This document shows, one piece after another, positions 45,293 to 54,265 of a DNA stretch of 64,000 nucleotides. Position 1 is the first letter of the stretch, and every line of letters starts with the position of its first letter. A program made the translations under genes and the position numbers. The notes under the pieces were generated by a model. It had not been told where the DNA came from. It saw nothing but the letters and a program-made list of their open reading frames with translations, and searched no databases. Source of the stretch: Adiantum capillus-veneris (lineage: Eukaryota > Streptophyta > Polypodiopsida > Polypodiales > Pteridaceae); contig CM043966.1 in NCBI GenBank assembly GCA_014529385.2, positions 89,286,087 through 89,350,086 of the forward strand, given 5' to 3'.

Positions 45293-47196
45293 GGGGAGAG
45301 AGAGAGAACAGATGCTGCCGCAGCAGCAAGACATTCTATCTTCGAGGCTGGCTTGGATGGGGAGTAATCCGAATCCGAGCGTCCTCTAGATAGGCGAGAA
45401 TGCAGTGAGTGCCTGGCCCAAGCCCAAGCAGAGCGAGCCGTGCGTAAAGCAATCTCCTTTGTCCAGGAGTCCTCATGAATGTATACAGAGCAAGGCAAAC
45501 ACTGCGTATCAGCAAAAAAGTACACCACAATGTGCCTACATCCTGCTGAGTCTGGGGGTGTCACCGCAAACTTGGCCAGTGGCCACAAATTCTGCAGCAA
45601 ATCTGTAACTCCAAGTTCTCCCATGTGGTGAGAGATCTCGAGAACCTGTGTATGCAACCATCCCACCACTGAGTCATGGGACCACTCTGTCTCGGTCCTA
45701 CCACAGAGGGGGAAGGAGAAACCAACTGCTGAGTCCAAGGCCTCTGTCCCCCTAGCGTTGAGGAACAAAGCATGGACCTTGAGGCAGGCTTCCTCGTGGT
45801 CTGCTGCGGAATTGCCGAGAAAGCGAGTGAACCCATAATCGAAGAAATCCCAGCGGCCTCGGAGGTCAATGCTCGTCAGACCCCAAGGGATAGCTACAAG
45901 GGAAGATGTTTGAATCTGCAGAGGGGGCCGCAAGAAGGGCTGACTCTCTCTCGCTAGGCAACTCGTGGCAAAGGCGCTGCCAAGAGATCTCCTAGCCGCC
46001 GGCGAGGGACCAGTCTCCTGAGTCGACTGTGGTACTGAAGCAGGAGGAGGGGGAGAAGGAGCTGGGGGGGGCGGAGGAGAAGAGAAGCGGGGTGGGGTGG
46101 CAGAGGCAAGGGGGTGAGGTGGGGAGTGGACGGGAGCAGAGGGTGGGGGGGGGGGGGGATGAGGAGGAGGAGGGGAACTCTGAAGGTGGGGCGGTTGGTG
46201 AGGGTGAAGCGGAGGTGGAGGCTGGTGTAGGGGGCTCCTCCTTCTCAAGAGGACCAAAGCGATTCTTCATGGGAACCCACTGCTGCTGAGTAGGCACCTG
46301 AGGGCCACTCTGAGTGCTAGGCTGTCGCTGTGGCCCCTGGCGTCGACGACCACGAGCCTGCTGCCACCCCTCCTACGCTGGAGCCCCAGGCTCGGAGGGT
46401 GGCTCTGAATTTGTGCACTGTGGTGCTGGCTGTGGCTGCGGCCCAGCCTTGGCAGGCTGGGGCTGAGGATGAGGTGTAGTTCGTGGCCTCCTCCATGGAC
46501 AGGCCTTCGCTAGGTGGCCCATCTGTCTGCAAATGAAGCACTGGTTCGAGAGACCCAAGTACTCCACACTCTATCTAAACCAACCCCCACTCACCCGAGG
46601 CAGAAGGATGACCTTCGGGAGCGTGTAGGTATCTCTGACCAAAACTCGAACTCAAGGGATGCTAGCCGCCTTGGCAGCTAATGATGCTGCCGTACGAGGT
46701 GTCTCCAGGACAGTCCTGATGGTGAGCCAATCCTGGAGAGAAGTGGAAGGTACTCCCTCCATAAACCCGGAAAGCAGACTGAGATGGGGATGTCTGCCTC
46801 CTCTACTAGCACATCGGAAGTCGGGTCAAAACCATGTCGCCACTATCGAAAGTGGGCGCGAGATGCTCGGATGGCCAGTGGACTCATAGCTATGACCTTG
46901 GAGGTCATCTCGGAAGTCTCGAACTCGATCTGGTAGTACCCCCGTCCGAGAATCTAGACATCCAAGATCTTGCCCACCTCTGTTAGAAGGCATGCCTGGA
47001 GAAGGTCTCGCAGCTCTCCTGTGCTAGGTCGGGTGCCGAGAACCTTGCAGATGACCGAAGTTGCCTGCAAACGCTCTACCTCTACGGCAAGGCTTGATTG
47101 CTCTGTCGGCAAAAGAGCAAGTCCGATGGTGGGCTCAGCGGGGTCAGGCGAGGGGGCTTCAGGCGAGTCCCTCTGTGGCGGAGCTTGAGCCTCCAT
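45289..47196 (-). pseudogene. LINE ORF1: DUF4283-like and CCHC zinc-knuckle protein
   Basis: ATG at 47196 (MEAQAPPQRDSPEAPS). The N-terminal region to ~46600 has the DUF4283 pattern (LGTRPSTGELRDLL ... GRGYYQIEF), then the knuckle QCFICRQMGHLAKACPW (46540-46490), a Pro/Ser-rich stretch including a G-run at 46143-46158, and a C-terminal block to TGA at 45291..45289. Frames alternate, so at least two frameshifts plus stops. Likely an RNA-binding partner of ORF2. Confidence 0.85.
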
Positions 47197-47659
47197 TTGT
47201 GTCTGTTGCTGCGGAGAAGAGGCGAAAAATTGAAGACAAAGGGGGAAGCTCCTGCTGGACCAAACACGCCAAGGTAATTGGCGAGGCTCGACAAGCAGGA
47301 AAGGCGAGACGAAGGGCCAAAAAAAAAACAAAAACTGCGGGTAGGCGGGCGAAAGGATGGTGGACGGACAGGGCAATGGCGGGGGTGGGGGTGACTGGGC
47401 GGGCAGGCTGAGCGAGCAGCAGAGGGAGGACAGGGCGCTGGGGGGGAGGGGGGGGGTTATGTGAGTGTGTAGGCGACGGGGAGGGGCAACGGGCTGGATT
47501 GAGTGCAGCGGGGGCGGCCAGGGGCTTGCGCGCAAGAGGTTACGGAGGGCTAGGGTGGGGGGGCAGTGATGGCGAGGAGGGGAGGAGGGGGGGGAGCAGC
47601 GATGGCGAGGGGGAGGGAGCAGCAACAGCAAGCGCGGATGGGTTTTTAGTCTTGATGAT

Positions 47660-47866
47660 TGTTGGGATTAGCCCAACTTGGCAAGTCACTTTTATGTTTG
47701 GACAGACACTTGTGTATGAACTGGTTGTAAATGCCTTTAGGAGGCTCATGTAAACCTAATGATAACTCTCTTTTTTGTGTGCCTTTCATGCAACCTTATC
47801 TTCCTCTCGTCTCTCCTTCACTATGGCTTGTTTGTGCCTACACCCACCATAGATCCAACTCCAACA
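47660..47866 (+). repeat. 3' LTR of the copia-like remnant
   Basis: 207 bp, TGTTGGGATTAGCCC...CTCCAACA; its first 10 bases are also present at 40788-40797 because of the LINE target duplication. Confidence 0.75.
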
Positions 47867-48188
47867 ACGATCACTAGAGCTTTATCTATCGAACAATAGA
47901 GAGCACAAAATGGCCTAGAGGGGCACACCTGCTCACACATGATGGCTCATGACACAAAAGCAGAATAATTAGAGAAGGGGGCTATGGAAGCTTGAGAAAC
48001 CGCTATGGAAGCTTGATCATGCTCCAAGAACATCACACATGAAAATTCTACAACAAACGACACACCCACTTGATTTTCATGCAAAAAACACACTCAAACT
48101 CACTCTTCCTGGGCTCTGCAAGTACACACTTCTGAACAAATAAGCCCAAAAAAAAAACACCCTCTTGGCTCCCTACAAATGGCATTGT

Positions 48189-48560
48189 CAGATCCACATC
48201 CTGTAAAGCTTGCCATATAAGCTCATGTTTCCCACCTTGAGCTTCCTAGACCTTTTTGCACGTTGACTCCCTCTTAGTCTCCAATTGATGCCCTAAAATT
48301 AGGAGAAATTATCTGACACCATGCCTCTAGCAGCTGCACCCAACTTTGATCGGGGCATATCTTGGTAATTGCGACTCTGATTGATGAGACAAAAACTCTA
48401 TCTGACTCGACATAGTGAATACTATCCTCTAGAACCTTGAGCTCAAAAGAACTCCTATTGGCATGCCTATCAAGGTGGTAAAACTGCCACACAATTGGCC
48501 CTCTACAAAACTTCAACTGGCCATGATTTGCCCATTTGAGCTTTGATTGACGATTCAAAA
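48189..48560 (-). repeat. Degenerate repeat unit, copy 1
   Basis: About 370 bp resembling 49253-49479 plus 63076-63262. On the minus strand both copies keep a shared peptide phrase (GQLKFC+GPIVWQF), so this was probably part of another transposon. Confidence 0.75.
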
Positions 48561-48642
48561 AGACCAGCATGCACTTATTTGAGCCGGGGGAGCACTAGCA
48601 AGGCCGCTACTATCCCTTGGGCATTTTACAAGCTTGGCACTT

Positions 48643-48644
<2 letters not shown>

Positions 48645-48714
<70 letters not shown>
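48645..48714. repeat. (CT)n microsatellite
   Basis: About 35 repeats; a similar tract at 49012-49068. Confidence 0.97.
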
Positions 48715-48716
<2 letters not shown>

Positions 48717-49008
48717 ACCTCCTTGGAACCCACCTTCAAACTCACACTTCTCTCTCCCTGGAACTAGCAAGGTTGCTAGTGGGGAAGGGTTCTTTTTTGC
48801 CTTCAAAAACGTTGGGGCCTTTTGGCCGTGGAAAACAGCCCCTATCAAACACCTTCCCATATCATCATCCACTATCCAACGATGGACAATGGTCACTACC
48901 GCTCAAAGCCACTACCCCGCATCCCATACTGCCCAAAAACGCCTGATGGGCCACCATCCCCGACGTGGATGTAGCCAATAGGCTCATGCGTCATCACTCA
49001 CTAGGAGG

Positions 49009-49011
<3 letters not shown>

Positions 49012-49068
<57 letters not shown>
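49012..49068. repeat. (CT)n microsatellite
   Basis: About 28 repeats between the two degenerate repeat units. Confidence 0.97.
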
Positions 49069-49072
<4 letters not shown>

Positions 49073-49252
49073 GCACGATGGGGGGGTAATGGCTTAGGCT
49101 ATATACCCCTCTCTCCAACCTCCAAGCTTTGCTTATAGGTCCATTTGATGCCACGTGGACCCCTTGTATTTCTCCTAAAAACTTCCCCAACTTTGGTCCA
49201 AAACCAACAACATTTTACGCAACTTTGTCAACCTATAGTCCCCTACTCATTT

Positions 49253-49479
49253 GTTAGATCCACATCTTGTAAAGCCACGATAGAAGCTCATATTGCCAAC
49301 CTCAAGCTTGTTGGACCTTGCTGCACTTTGAATCCCTCTTGACCTCCAATCGGTGCCCTAAATATGTTGGGGAAAATCATCCCCCTAGGATCATCCCACA
49401 CCGATCCCACACCACTCCTCTAGCAAATGCACCTAGCTTTCACCAAGCATACCTTGGTAAGCATGGTGACTTAGATTGA
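49253..49479 (-). repeat. Degenerate repeat unit, copy 2, left part
   Basis: Aligns with 48189-48395; cut at attga, resumed at 63076. Confidence 0.75.
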
Positions 49480-50072
49480 TGTGCGCTCCTTGCCGCACTG
49501 TCGAAGCAAGGGACTTGCCGATACACTGTGTGCGAGCCACAAATGGCTCCAAGCACACAACAAGCCTAAACTAGCAAGCTCAAGAGAGAAAAGGGTGTGT
49601 CACTCACAGCTCTACGCTCGCCTTCGTGGTGGATTCCTCGCCGCGATGAAGAAGAAGCTGCAGTCGTGCCGCGCTCAACCACTTCGCCGCTGTCGTGCCT
49701 TCGTAATGCTCGATCGCACACACACTCTCCCTCTCTCTCTCTCTCTCACACATACACACACACACACACAAGGAGGTGAAGAAGAAGAAGATGGAGATGG
49801 AGATGGAGCAAGAGCACTCTTCTATTGCACAAATGAGAGAATAAGTGAATTTTAGGTTTAGTTGGCTTTTATATGAGCTCACCCCATTCACACTTGGGCG
49901 CCCATGCTTAGCCAACTAATCCCTTGAATGTCCCAGTTAGAGTGAGCCTCTCATCGACGATCACTCTTACCCTTTTCCTATTGGTCCGACAAACCCGGTA
50001 CCTGACTCTACCAAATACATAATACACGTCCGTCGTAGGTGATGGGGTGTCCGTGAGCTGTGAGGGTTAACA
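49480..50072 (-). repeat. 3' LTR
   Basis: 593 bp; differs from the 5' LTR by roughly 14 substitutions (by eye) and by a shorter (CT)n(CA)n tract. Confidence 0.95.
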
Positions 50073-50074
50073 TG

Positions 50075-50085
50075 CCCCCCTTCCT
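50075..50085 (-). other. Polypurine tract
   Basis: Minus AGGAAGGGGGG, two bases from the 3' LTR start. Confidence 0.85.
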
Positions 50086-51487
50086 GATGTAGATTCCGTC
50101 CTCGGAAGCTATTGAGTTGAAGCTCGTTCGTCGAGGTGGAAGAGCATTTGAGATGAATGTCCTTAGCCTTCTTCAGTCACTGCAAAATCAAACAACATTG
50201 GCACAGTAATTGCAATCTCATAAGTGATTAAAAAGCATATGCAGTTTTAGGTAGACAAATTGATTGGTAAAAGAATTTCAAACAATTTGTCAGTAATGAA
50301 TATTAAATTGCAATGTAATCAAATGCATAAACAGATGTAAAGGTAAAAAATTAAACAAGTCTGGGGTCGCTAATTTGACGGTCGAAAGGCACTAGAGATC
50401 GAATATTAGTACCATGGGTAAGCTTCTTAATTTTCTGTGGTCAATTAAGTTGTTTAATCGTGAGAGCCAAGTATTCATGTTTGAGGGCTGACTAGAGGCT
50501 ATATCTAGAAGACCTTGTACTTAAGCTACCATGAAAGGAATTTCTCATGAAATCATCGCCTGACTGATTACTTTTTCTTTGACCCCCCAAAGTCTTTTCA
50601 CAGTGATTCAATTTGATGTGTGTGCTTATTTTGTATGCCTTGGGTTTTTTGCTTTTCAAGGAAAAGCGCCCACACTGGGAACCTCTAGGGCTCTAGTACC
50701 ATAGGCAATACATGTGAGTGAAGTACCAAATCAAGCTGAGATTTCTCTTCTAGCTTAAGATTTTACAGTGTGGCACTTTGATTTTTTGTTTGTTCATTTT
50801 CAGCATTTTAATTTTGTAACTTTGGGGGGTCATATAACACTGATACACCTCCCCAGGCTCATCACACTAGTAAACTCCCTTTATAATACTTAAGCTAAAG
50901 GTCAATAGGGTCAAGCCCACTAGAAAGCCCTAGTACATTTCACACAATGCTGCCTAAATCGGATTAAGAACCTAAGTAACCATTGATTATTAGGAAGGCA
51001 TTCCCCATGGTATTAAGAGAAGATCTCTAACACCTAACTTGGTCAAACTAGCTTAGTTGGACTGCTTGATTTTTAAACCTAGACAAGTGATTATGACAAA
51101 AAATTACATTGAATTAAATGTTTGTTACTAAGCAAATGTGCTGGATATTATCCTACCAATCACAATTAAAGCAGACAATCATAGATGCAAAAAAGATAAG
51201 GGGCAATGCTAATGGACAAGAAACACCTGTTTGTGTCGATGGTCGCACTTGATTTGAAGAGTGAGTCGAGATAAAGATTCCATGAAGGTCCAAATCCTAT
51301 CAATCGCAACACGCTCCTGTACACACTAGGAAACAAAAGGAATACCTCCAGGAGGCACATTAGTGGGAAAAGGTACCAACACTTATTGAACACAACAAAA
51401 AACATAAGGAACCCTAACCTAATTATTTGCACTCCCCTAGAGAGTCAAGGGAATAGGATATTGTAGAGGTTGGGGGAAACCCTAAGG
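50086..51487 (-). other. 3' untranslated region of the element
   Basis: 1.4 kb AT-rich sequence without coding pattern apart from short frames. In the first ~50 bases upstream of 51488 a second frame (LMDDDFVYLDDED) looks like the displaced end of the accessory ORF. Confidence 0.5.
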
Positions 51488-51853
51488 CTAAACCCCTATC
51501 CTCGTCGTCGAGATAAACAAAGTCATCATCCATGAGACCATATGTGCCATCCGTGTAGCTTTTTCATCATAGGTGCCCATGTTTACTAAGAAGGTCACTA
51601 GACGCCTATAGTCATCTTGGTCAAAAGGGTAGGCTTGTGCAATGGGAGAAACGCTCTCTACTAAGTATGGATCAGACGTGGTCAAGAGACGTATCAGCCA
51701 TTCTAACTCCTCAAAATTCCTCTCACATGCTAGCGTACCTATCAAATCCCATTCACATGCAAGCACTGGAAAGACCATGTGAAATATTTGTGAAAAGTAA
51801 CGAGGGTACCTCTCACCCAAGGCAGGAGTGGATGACTCTAGCGTACTAGCCAT
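51488..51853 (-). CDS. Small accessory ORF 3' of pol, unknown
   Basis: ATG at 51853 (MASTLESSTPALGERYPRY); about 121 codons. Composition is globular (FPVLACEWDLIGTLACERN, EELEWLIRLL, DDYRRLVTFLVNMGTYDE). I do not recognise it; no signal peptide or membrane segment is obvious, which argues against the envelope-like ORF that some Athila elements carry at this position. The end is uncertain: an alternative frame after ATRMAHM reads GLMDDDFVYLDDEDRGL, more acidic and more protein-like, suggesting a frameshift near 51545. Likely expressed, if at all, from a spliced or subgenomic RNA. Confidence 0.5.
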   Translation of the reverse strand: MASTLESSTPALGERYPRYFSQIFHMVFPVLACEWDLIGTLACERNFEELEWLIRLLTTSDPYLVESVSPIAQAYPFDQDDYRRLVTFLVNMGTYDEKATRMAHMVSWMMTLFISTTRIGV

Positions 51854-52099
51854 ATCTGTACACGCAAATAGATGATGGTTAGAGTGCAAATATTACAAGG
51901 GTCGTGTTCTTGTGCATAATTTGTTTTTATGATTTGTGTTATGGCTCTTGCTCTTTTACTTTTTTATCTTGTTTTTGTGAGTATAAGGCTTTATATATAC
52001 ATTCCCTAAGATTGGAGATTAAGAGGTCAGGGAGAAAGGTTGAGAGGGAAGTAAGTGAATGATGGATGTCCACAAACACTCCTCCCTTCCTTGGGTAGA

Positions 52100-53419
52100 T
52101 CATACCGTTTGAAATGATGTCGTCACCCTTTGAAACCAATTGTTCCAGTTGGTAATAGGTGAGGATTTTTGCCAGTAGTTTTCTATTACCCTAGGTGCCT
52201 CATCAAGTTGCAAGGGTGGTAAGGTACTCTCCCAGGATCGAACTTGAAGTGGTTCATCAGGTGATTCTTGAACACTGGGAGGTGTGGATTCTTTTGTAGC
52301 TTCATGGAGGTCCACTACTATAGATGGAGGCTGTGTAGAAGCTTTTACCTCTATGGATGAATTACATGAGGAGCTAGAAGCTTTAGGGAACTCCCCCCTT
52401 CCTGAGCTAGGTGGAATAAATTGGTTTTGCCTTGGAGCCCAAACTAGCTCTGGACTAGGTGTGTAGCATTCTGTGATCTTTCCCTTCCCACGGTCTGCCA
52501 TTGGTAGTGTTACACTGTTTGACTCATATGGGTTTGTTGTCGATAGGGAAGGACACATTTTACGTTTAGGTACCCAAATTTGCTCATTTCCATCATAGCA
52601 GCCTTGGGCTTCTAATAGTTGTTTTGGAATCCATCGTGATTTGGTCTTGACTCTCCTAGGGCGCGCTCTTGGTTTTCCGGGGAAATTTTTTCTTGGAATG
52701 GATGGGAGGGTTGAGGTAGTTGGAAGTAAGGCCTTGGGGACCCATTGATATGTACTCTTAGGTCGTGCTGGTTGAGTACTTGCAATATTACTGCTTGCTG
52801 CAACTACAAGTGTTGAAGTGCTAGGTTCATGGGTAGCTGGCGAAGATGAGTTAACCACCTTGGCTTGTGAATGTTGGCTATCCTTCAACTTTGCTAGAGT
52901 TTGCAACGTAGGTGACTTTGGTTGAATGATAGGGGTAAGAGTCGGTGGTCGCGTCATGACACTACCAGTATCCCAATCAATAGTGCATTTGGTTGCCAAC
53001 ATCCACGTGCGTCCCAGGTTTACGTTGCCTTCCATAGCTCCCGCGGGCATGACTAGAAACCTCTGCACTATGCTTCCATTGTCATAGACAACAGGGGTCT
53101 GAAGGACTCCAAGAATAGCAGTTTTCTTTTTATTAATGCCCTTGACTTGCATTGTACTCGGGGATAGGGTCGGTTTCCCTAATTGACACCAAACTCCATA
53201 GGACAATAAATTGTGTTTAGCTCCCGTATCTAATAAGGCATTGTATAGTACTTTCCCATAGGGGCTACTTAGCTCAATTGGGTTTCGTAGGGGTGGCTCA
53301 GATTCTAATGAGTCGTCATCTGTGTCCTCGAAAAATGCTTGCGTGATTCCCAGATTAGCCTCTCGTTGGCGTCTAAGACGTTGTTGTCGTTCTCGAGCTT
53401 CAACTCTTGCTTGGATTTT
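52100..53419 (-). CDS. Second retropepsin-like domain with Pro/Ser-rich tail, downstream of integrase
   Basis: In the same frame as integrase, separated from it only by a TAA at 53422..53420 that fits a former CAA. Layout from 53419: basic helical linker (KIQARVEARERQQRLRRQRE), acidic stretch (EDTDDDSLESEPP), then PYGKVLYNALLDTGAKHNLL: the catalytic D-T-G-A at 53230-53219. The fold-closing motif GNVNLGRTWMLATKC (Leu-Gly block, about 53020) and CTIDWDTG follow at retropepsin-like distance (~75 residues). After that ~280 residues are low-complexity Pro/Ser/Thr with the phrase WVPK/WIPK/WAPR repeated (TYQWVPKALL, SRWIPKQLL, QIWVPKRKM, LVWAPRQNQ). It differs clearly from the element's first protease. 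Function inferred as a protease or a protease-derived binding domain. Confidence 0.75.
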   Translation of the reverse strand, partial: KIQARVEARERQQRLRRQREANLGITQAFFEDTDDDSLESEPPLRNPIELSSPYGKVLYNALLDTGAKHNLLSYGVWCQLGKPTLSPSTMQVKGINKKKTAILGVLQTPVVYDNGSIVQRFLVMPAGAMEGNVNLGRTWMLATKCTIDWDTGSVMTRPPTLTPIIQPKSPTLQTLAKLKDSQHSQAKVVNSSSPATHEPSTSTLVVAASSNIASTQPARPKSTYQWVPKALLPTTSTLPSIPRKNFPGKPRARPRRVKTKSRWIPKQLLEAQGCYDGNEQIWVPKRKMCPSLSTTNPYESNSVTLPMADRGKGKITECYTPSPELVWAPRQNQFIPPSSGRGEFPKASSSSCNSSIEVKASTQPPSIVVDLHEATKESTPPSVQESPDEPLQVRSWESTLPPLQLDEAPRVIENYWQKSSPITNWNNWFQRVTTSFQTV

Positions 53420-54265
53420 TTAAAGCTCTGCTTGTTCCTTGGCAGCCTTCTTTTGATGGATGGCTTGCAACTCTTCCTGGCTTAGAGGATCATAATATCT
53501 TTTGAATTTACTCCCATTAAGGAATCCAATGGTTTCAACTCCATCTAGAGTCTCCACACGAATGGTACCTTGCAGGTTAATTTCACACACTCGATATGGT
53601 CCCTTACCAGCGTATTTCAATTTCTTCTTTTCATTACATACCCCGTACATAAGAACTTTATCACCAACCTTGATGTCTTTATCCTTTAAATGGCTATCAA
53701 ACCACTTCTTTCTCCTATCCTTCTCCACTAGAGCATTTTGCACAGCTAATTGCCTTTCTTCATCTAGCCTTTCCAAGATATATAATCGCTCCACTAAGGG
53801 GTTACCATCCCAACCTTCTTGAGAAGCTACTCGAAGACTAGGAATGACAAACTCCCATGGCATAACTGCTTCTTGGCCATACACCATCTTAAACGGTGTG
53901 CAATTAATAGCAACTTTATACGCAGTACGATAAGCCCATAAAGCTGATGTAAGATTTAGGTCCCAATCAGTGCGATGAGCCTCAACTGTCTTTGTCAAAA
54001 TGGAGATGAGAGTTTTGTTGGTACTCTCAGCTTGGCCATTTGCTTGGGGATAATAGGGTGTAGACTTGTGGTGAGATATCATGAAGTTTGATGTGAGTTC
54101 TTTTATTACTTCATTTATAAAATGAGTTCCATTGTCACTCACAAGTTCAAAGGGGCATCCAAAACTTGTGATAATGTTCTCAAAGAGGAACTTAGCTGTT
54201 GTTTTTGCATCCGCCTTTCGTGTTGCTTTTGCTTCAGCCCATTTGGTTACATAGTCGGTAGCCAC
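53420..54265 (-). CDS. Integrase, C-terminal two thirds
   Basis: Core from ATDYVTKWAEA, FELVSDNGTHFINEV (second Asp), YYPQANGQAESTNKTL (Glu in QAE), ALWAYRTAYKVAIN, TPFKMVYGQEAVMP; then the C-terminal domain (KDIKVGDKVLMYGV, GKGPYRVCEI: GPY/F-type) and a helical end (HQKKAAKEQAEL) before TAA. The first third, with the H2C2 zinc region and WGLDFVGP (first Asp), is in a different frame (see RT entry), joined by a frameshift near 54250. All three catalytic residues are present. Confidence 0.92.
   Translation of the reverse strand: MATDYVTKWAEAKATRKADAKTTAKFLFENIITSFGCPFELVSDNGTHFINEVIKELTSNFMISHHKSTPYYPQANGQAESTNKTLISILTKTVEAHRTDWDLNLTSALWAYRTAYKVAINCTPFKMVYGQEAVMPWEFVIPSLRVASQEGWDGNPLVERLYILERLDEERQLAVQNALVEKDRRKKWFDSHLKDKDIKVGDKVLMYGVCNEKKKLKYAGKGPYRVCEINLQGTIRVETLDGVETIGFLNGSKFKRYYDPLSQEELQAIHQKKAAKEQAEL

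Larger units (their letters stand above)
40798..47653 (-). mobile_element. LINE (non-LTR retrotransposon), full length
   Basis: Minus strand, 6.86 kb, with a 3' A-tail (T-run 40798-40804). Flanked by a 16-bp target duplication gatgattgttgggatt at 40782-40797 and 47654-47669, so both ends are defined. ORF1 (zinc-knuckle protein) and ORF2 (APE endonuclease, RT, zf-RVT) overlap as ATGA at 45292..45289. A very G/C-rich 5' region (47200-47650) matches a LINE 5' UTR. It inserted at the first bases of the copia-like 3' LTR. Confidence 0.95.
39337..47866 (+). mobile_element. Remnant of an internally reduced copia-like LTR element, split by a LINE
   Basis: The last ~63 bp of an LTR (39337-39399, ...atagatccaacaccaaca) match 47804-47866. 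The left copy is followed by the primer site TGGTATTAGAGC (39402-39413, one mismatch from initiator Met). The right LTR begins TGTTGGGATT after a polypurine-type AAAGGGGATGAT (40777-40788), exactly at the LINE insertion. Between primer and 3' LTR only ~1.4 kb remain, lacking gag-pol but carrying (39437-39720) a diverged copy of the copia 3' region. The 5' LTR's front part is missing. Confidence 0.7.

Noticed and set aside
45772-47753. Plus-strand Gly/Glu-rich frames at 46029-46289 and 47061-47753
   Set aside because: Antisense of the GC-rich LINE ORF1 and 5' region.
51166-51432. 88-codon minus-strand frame rich in Leu/Phe
   Set aside because: Looked like a possible membrane protein, but it starts within AT-rich 3' UTR, has no good ATG and no conserved partner.
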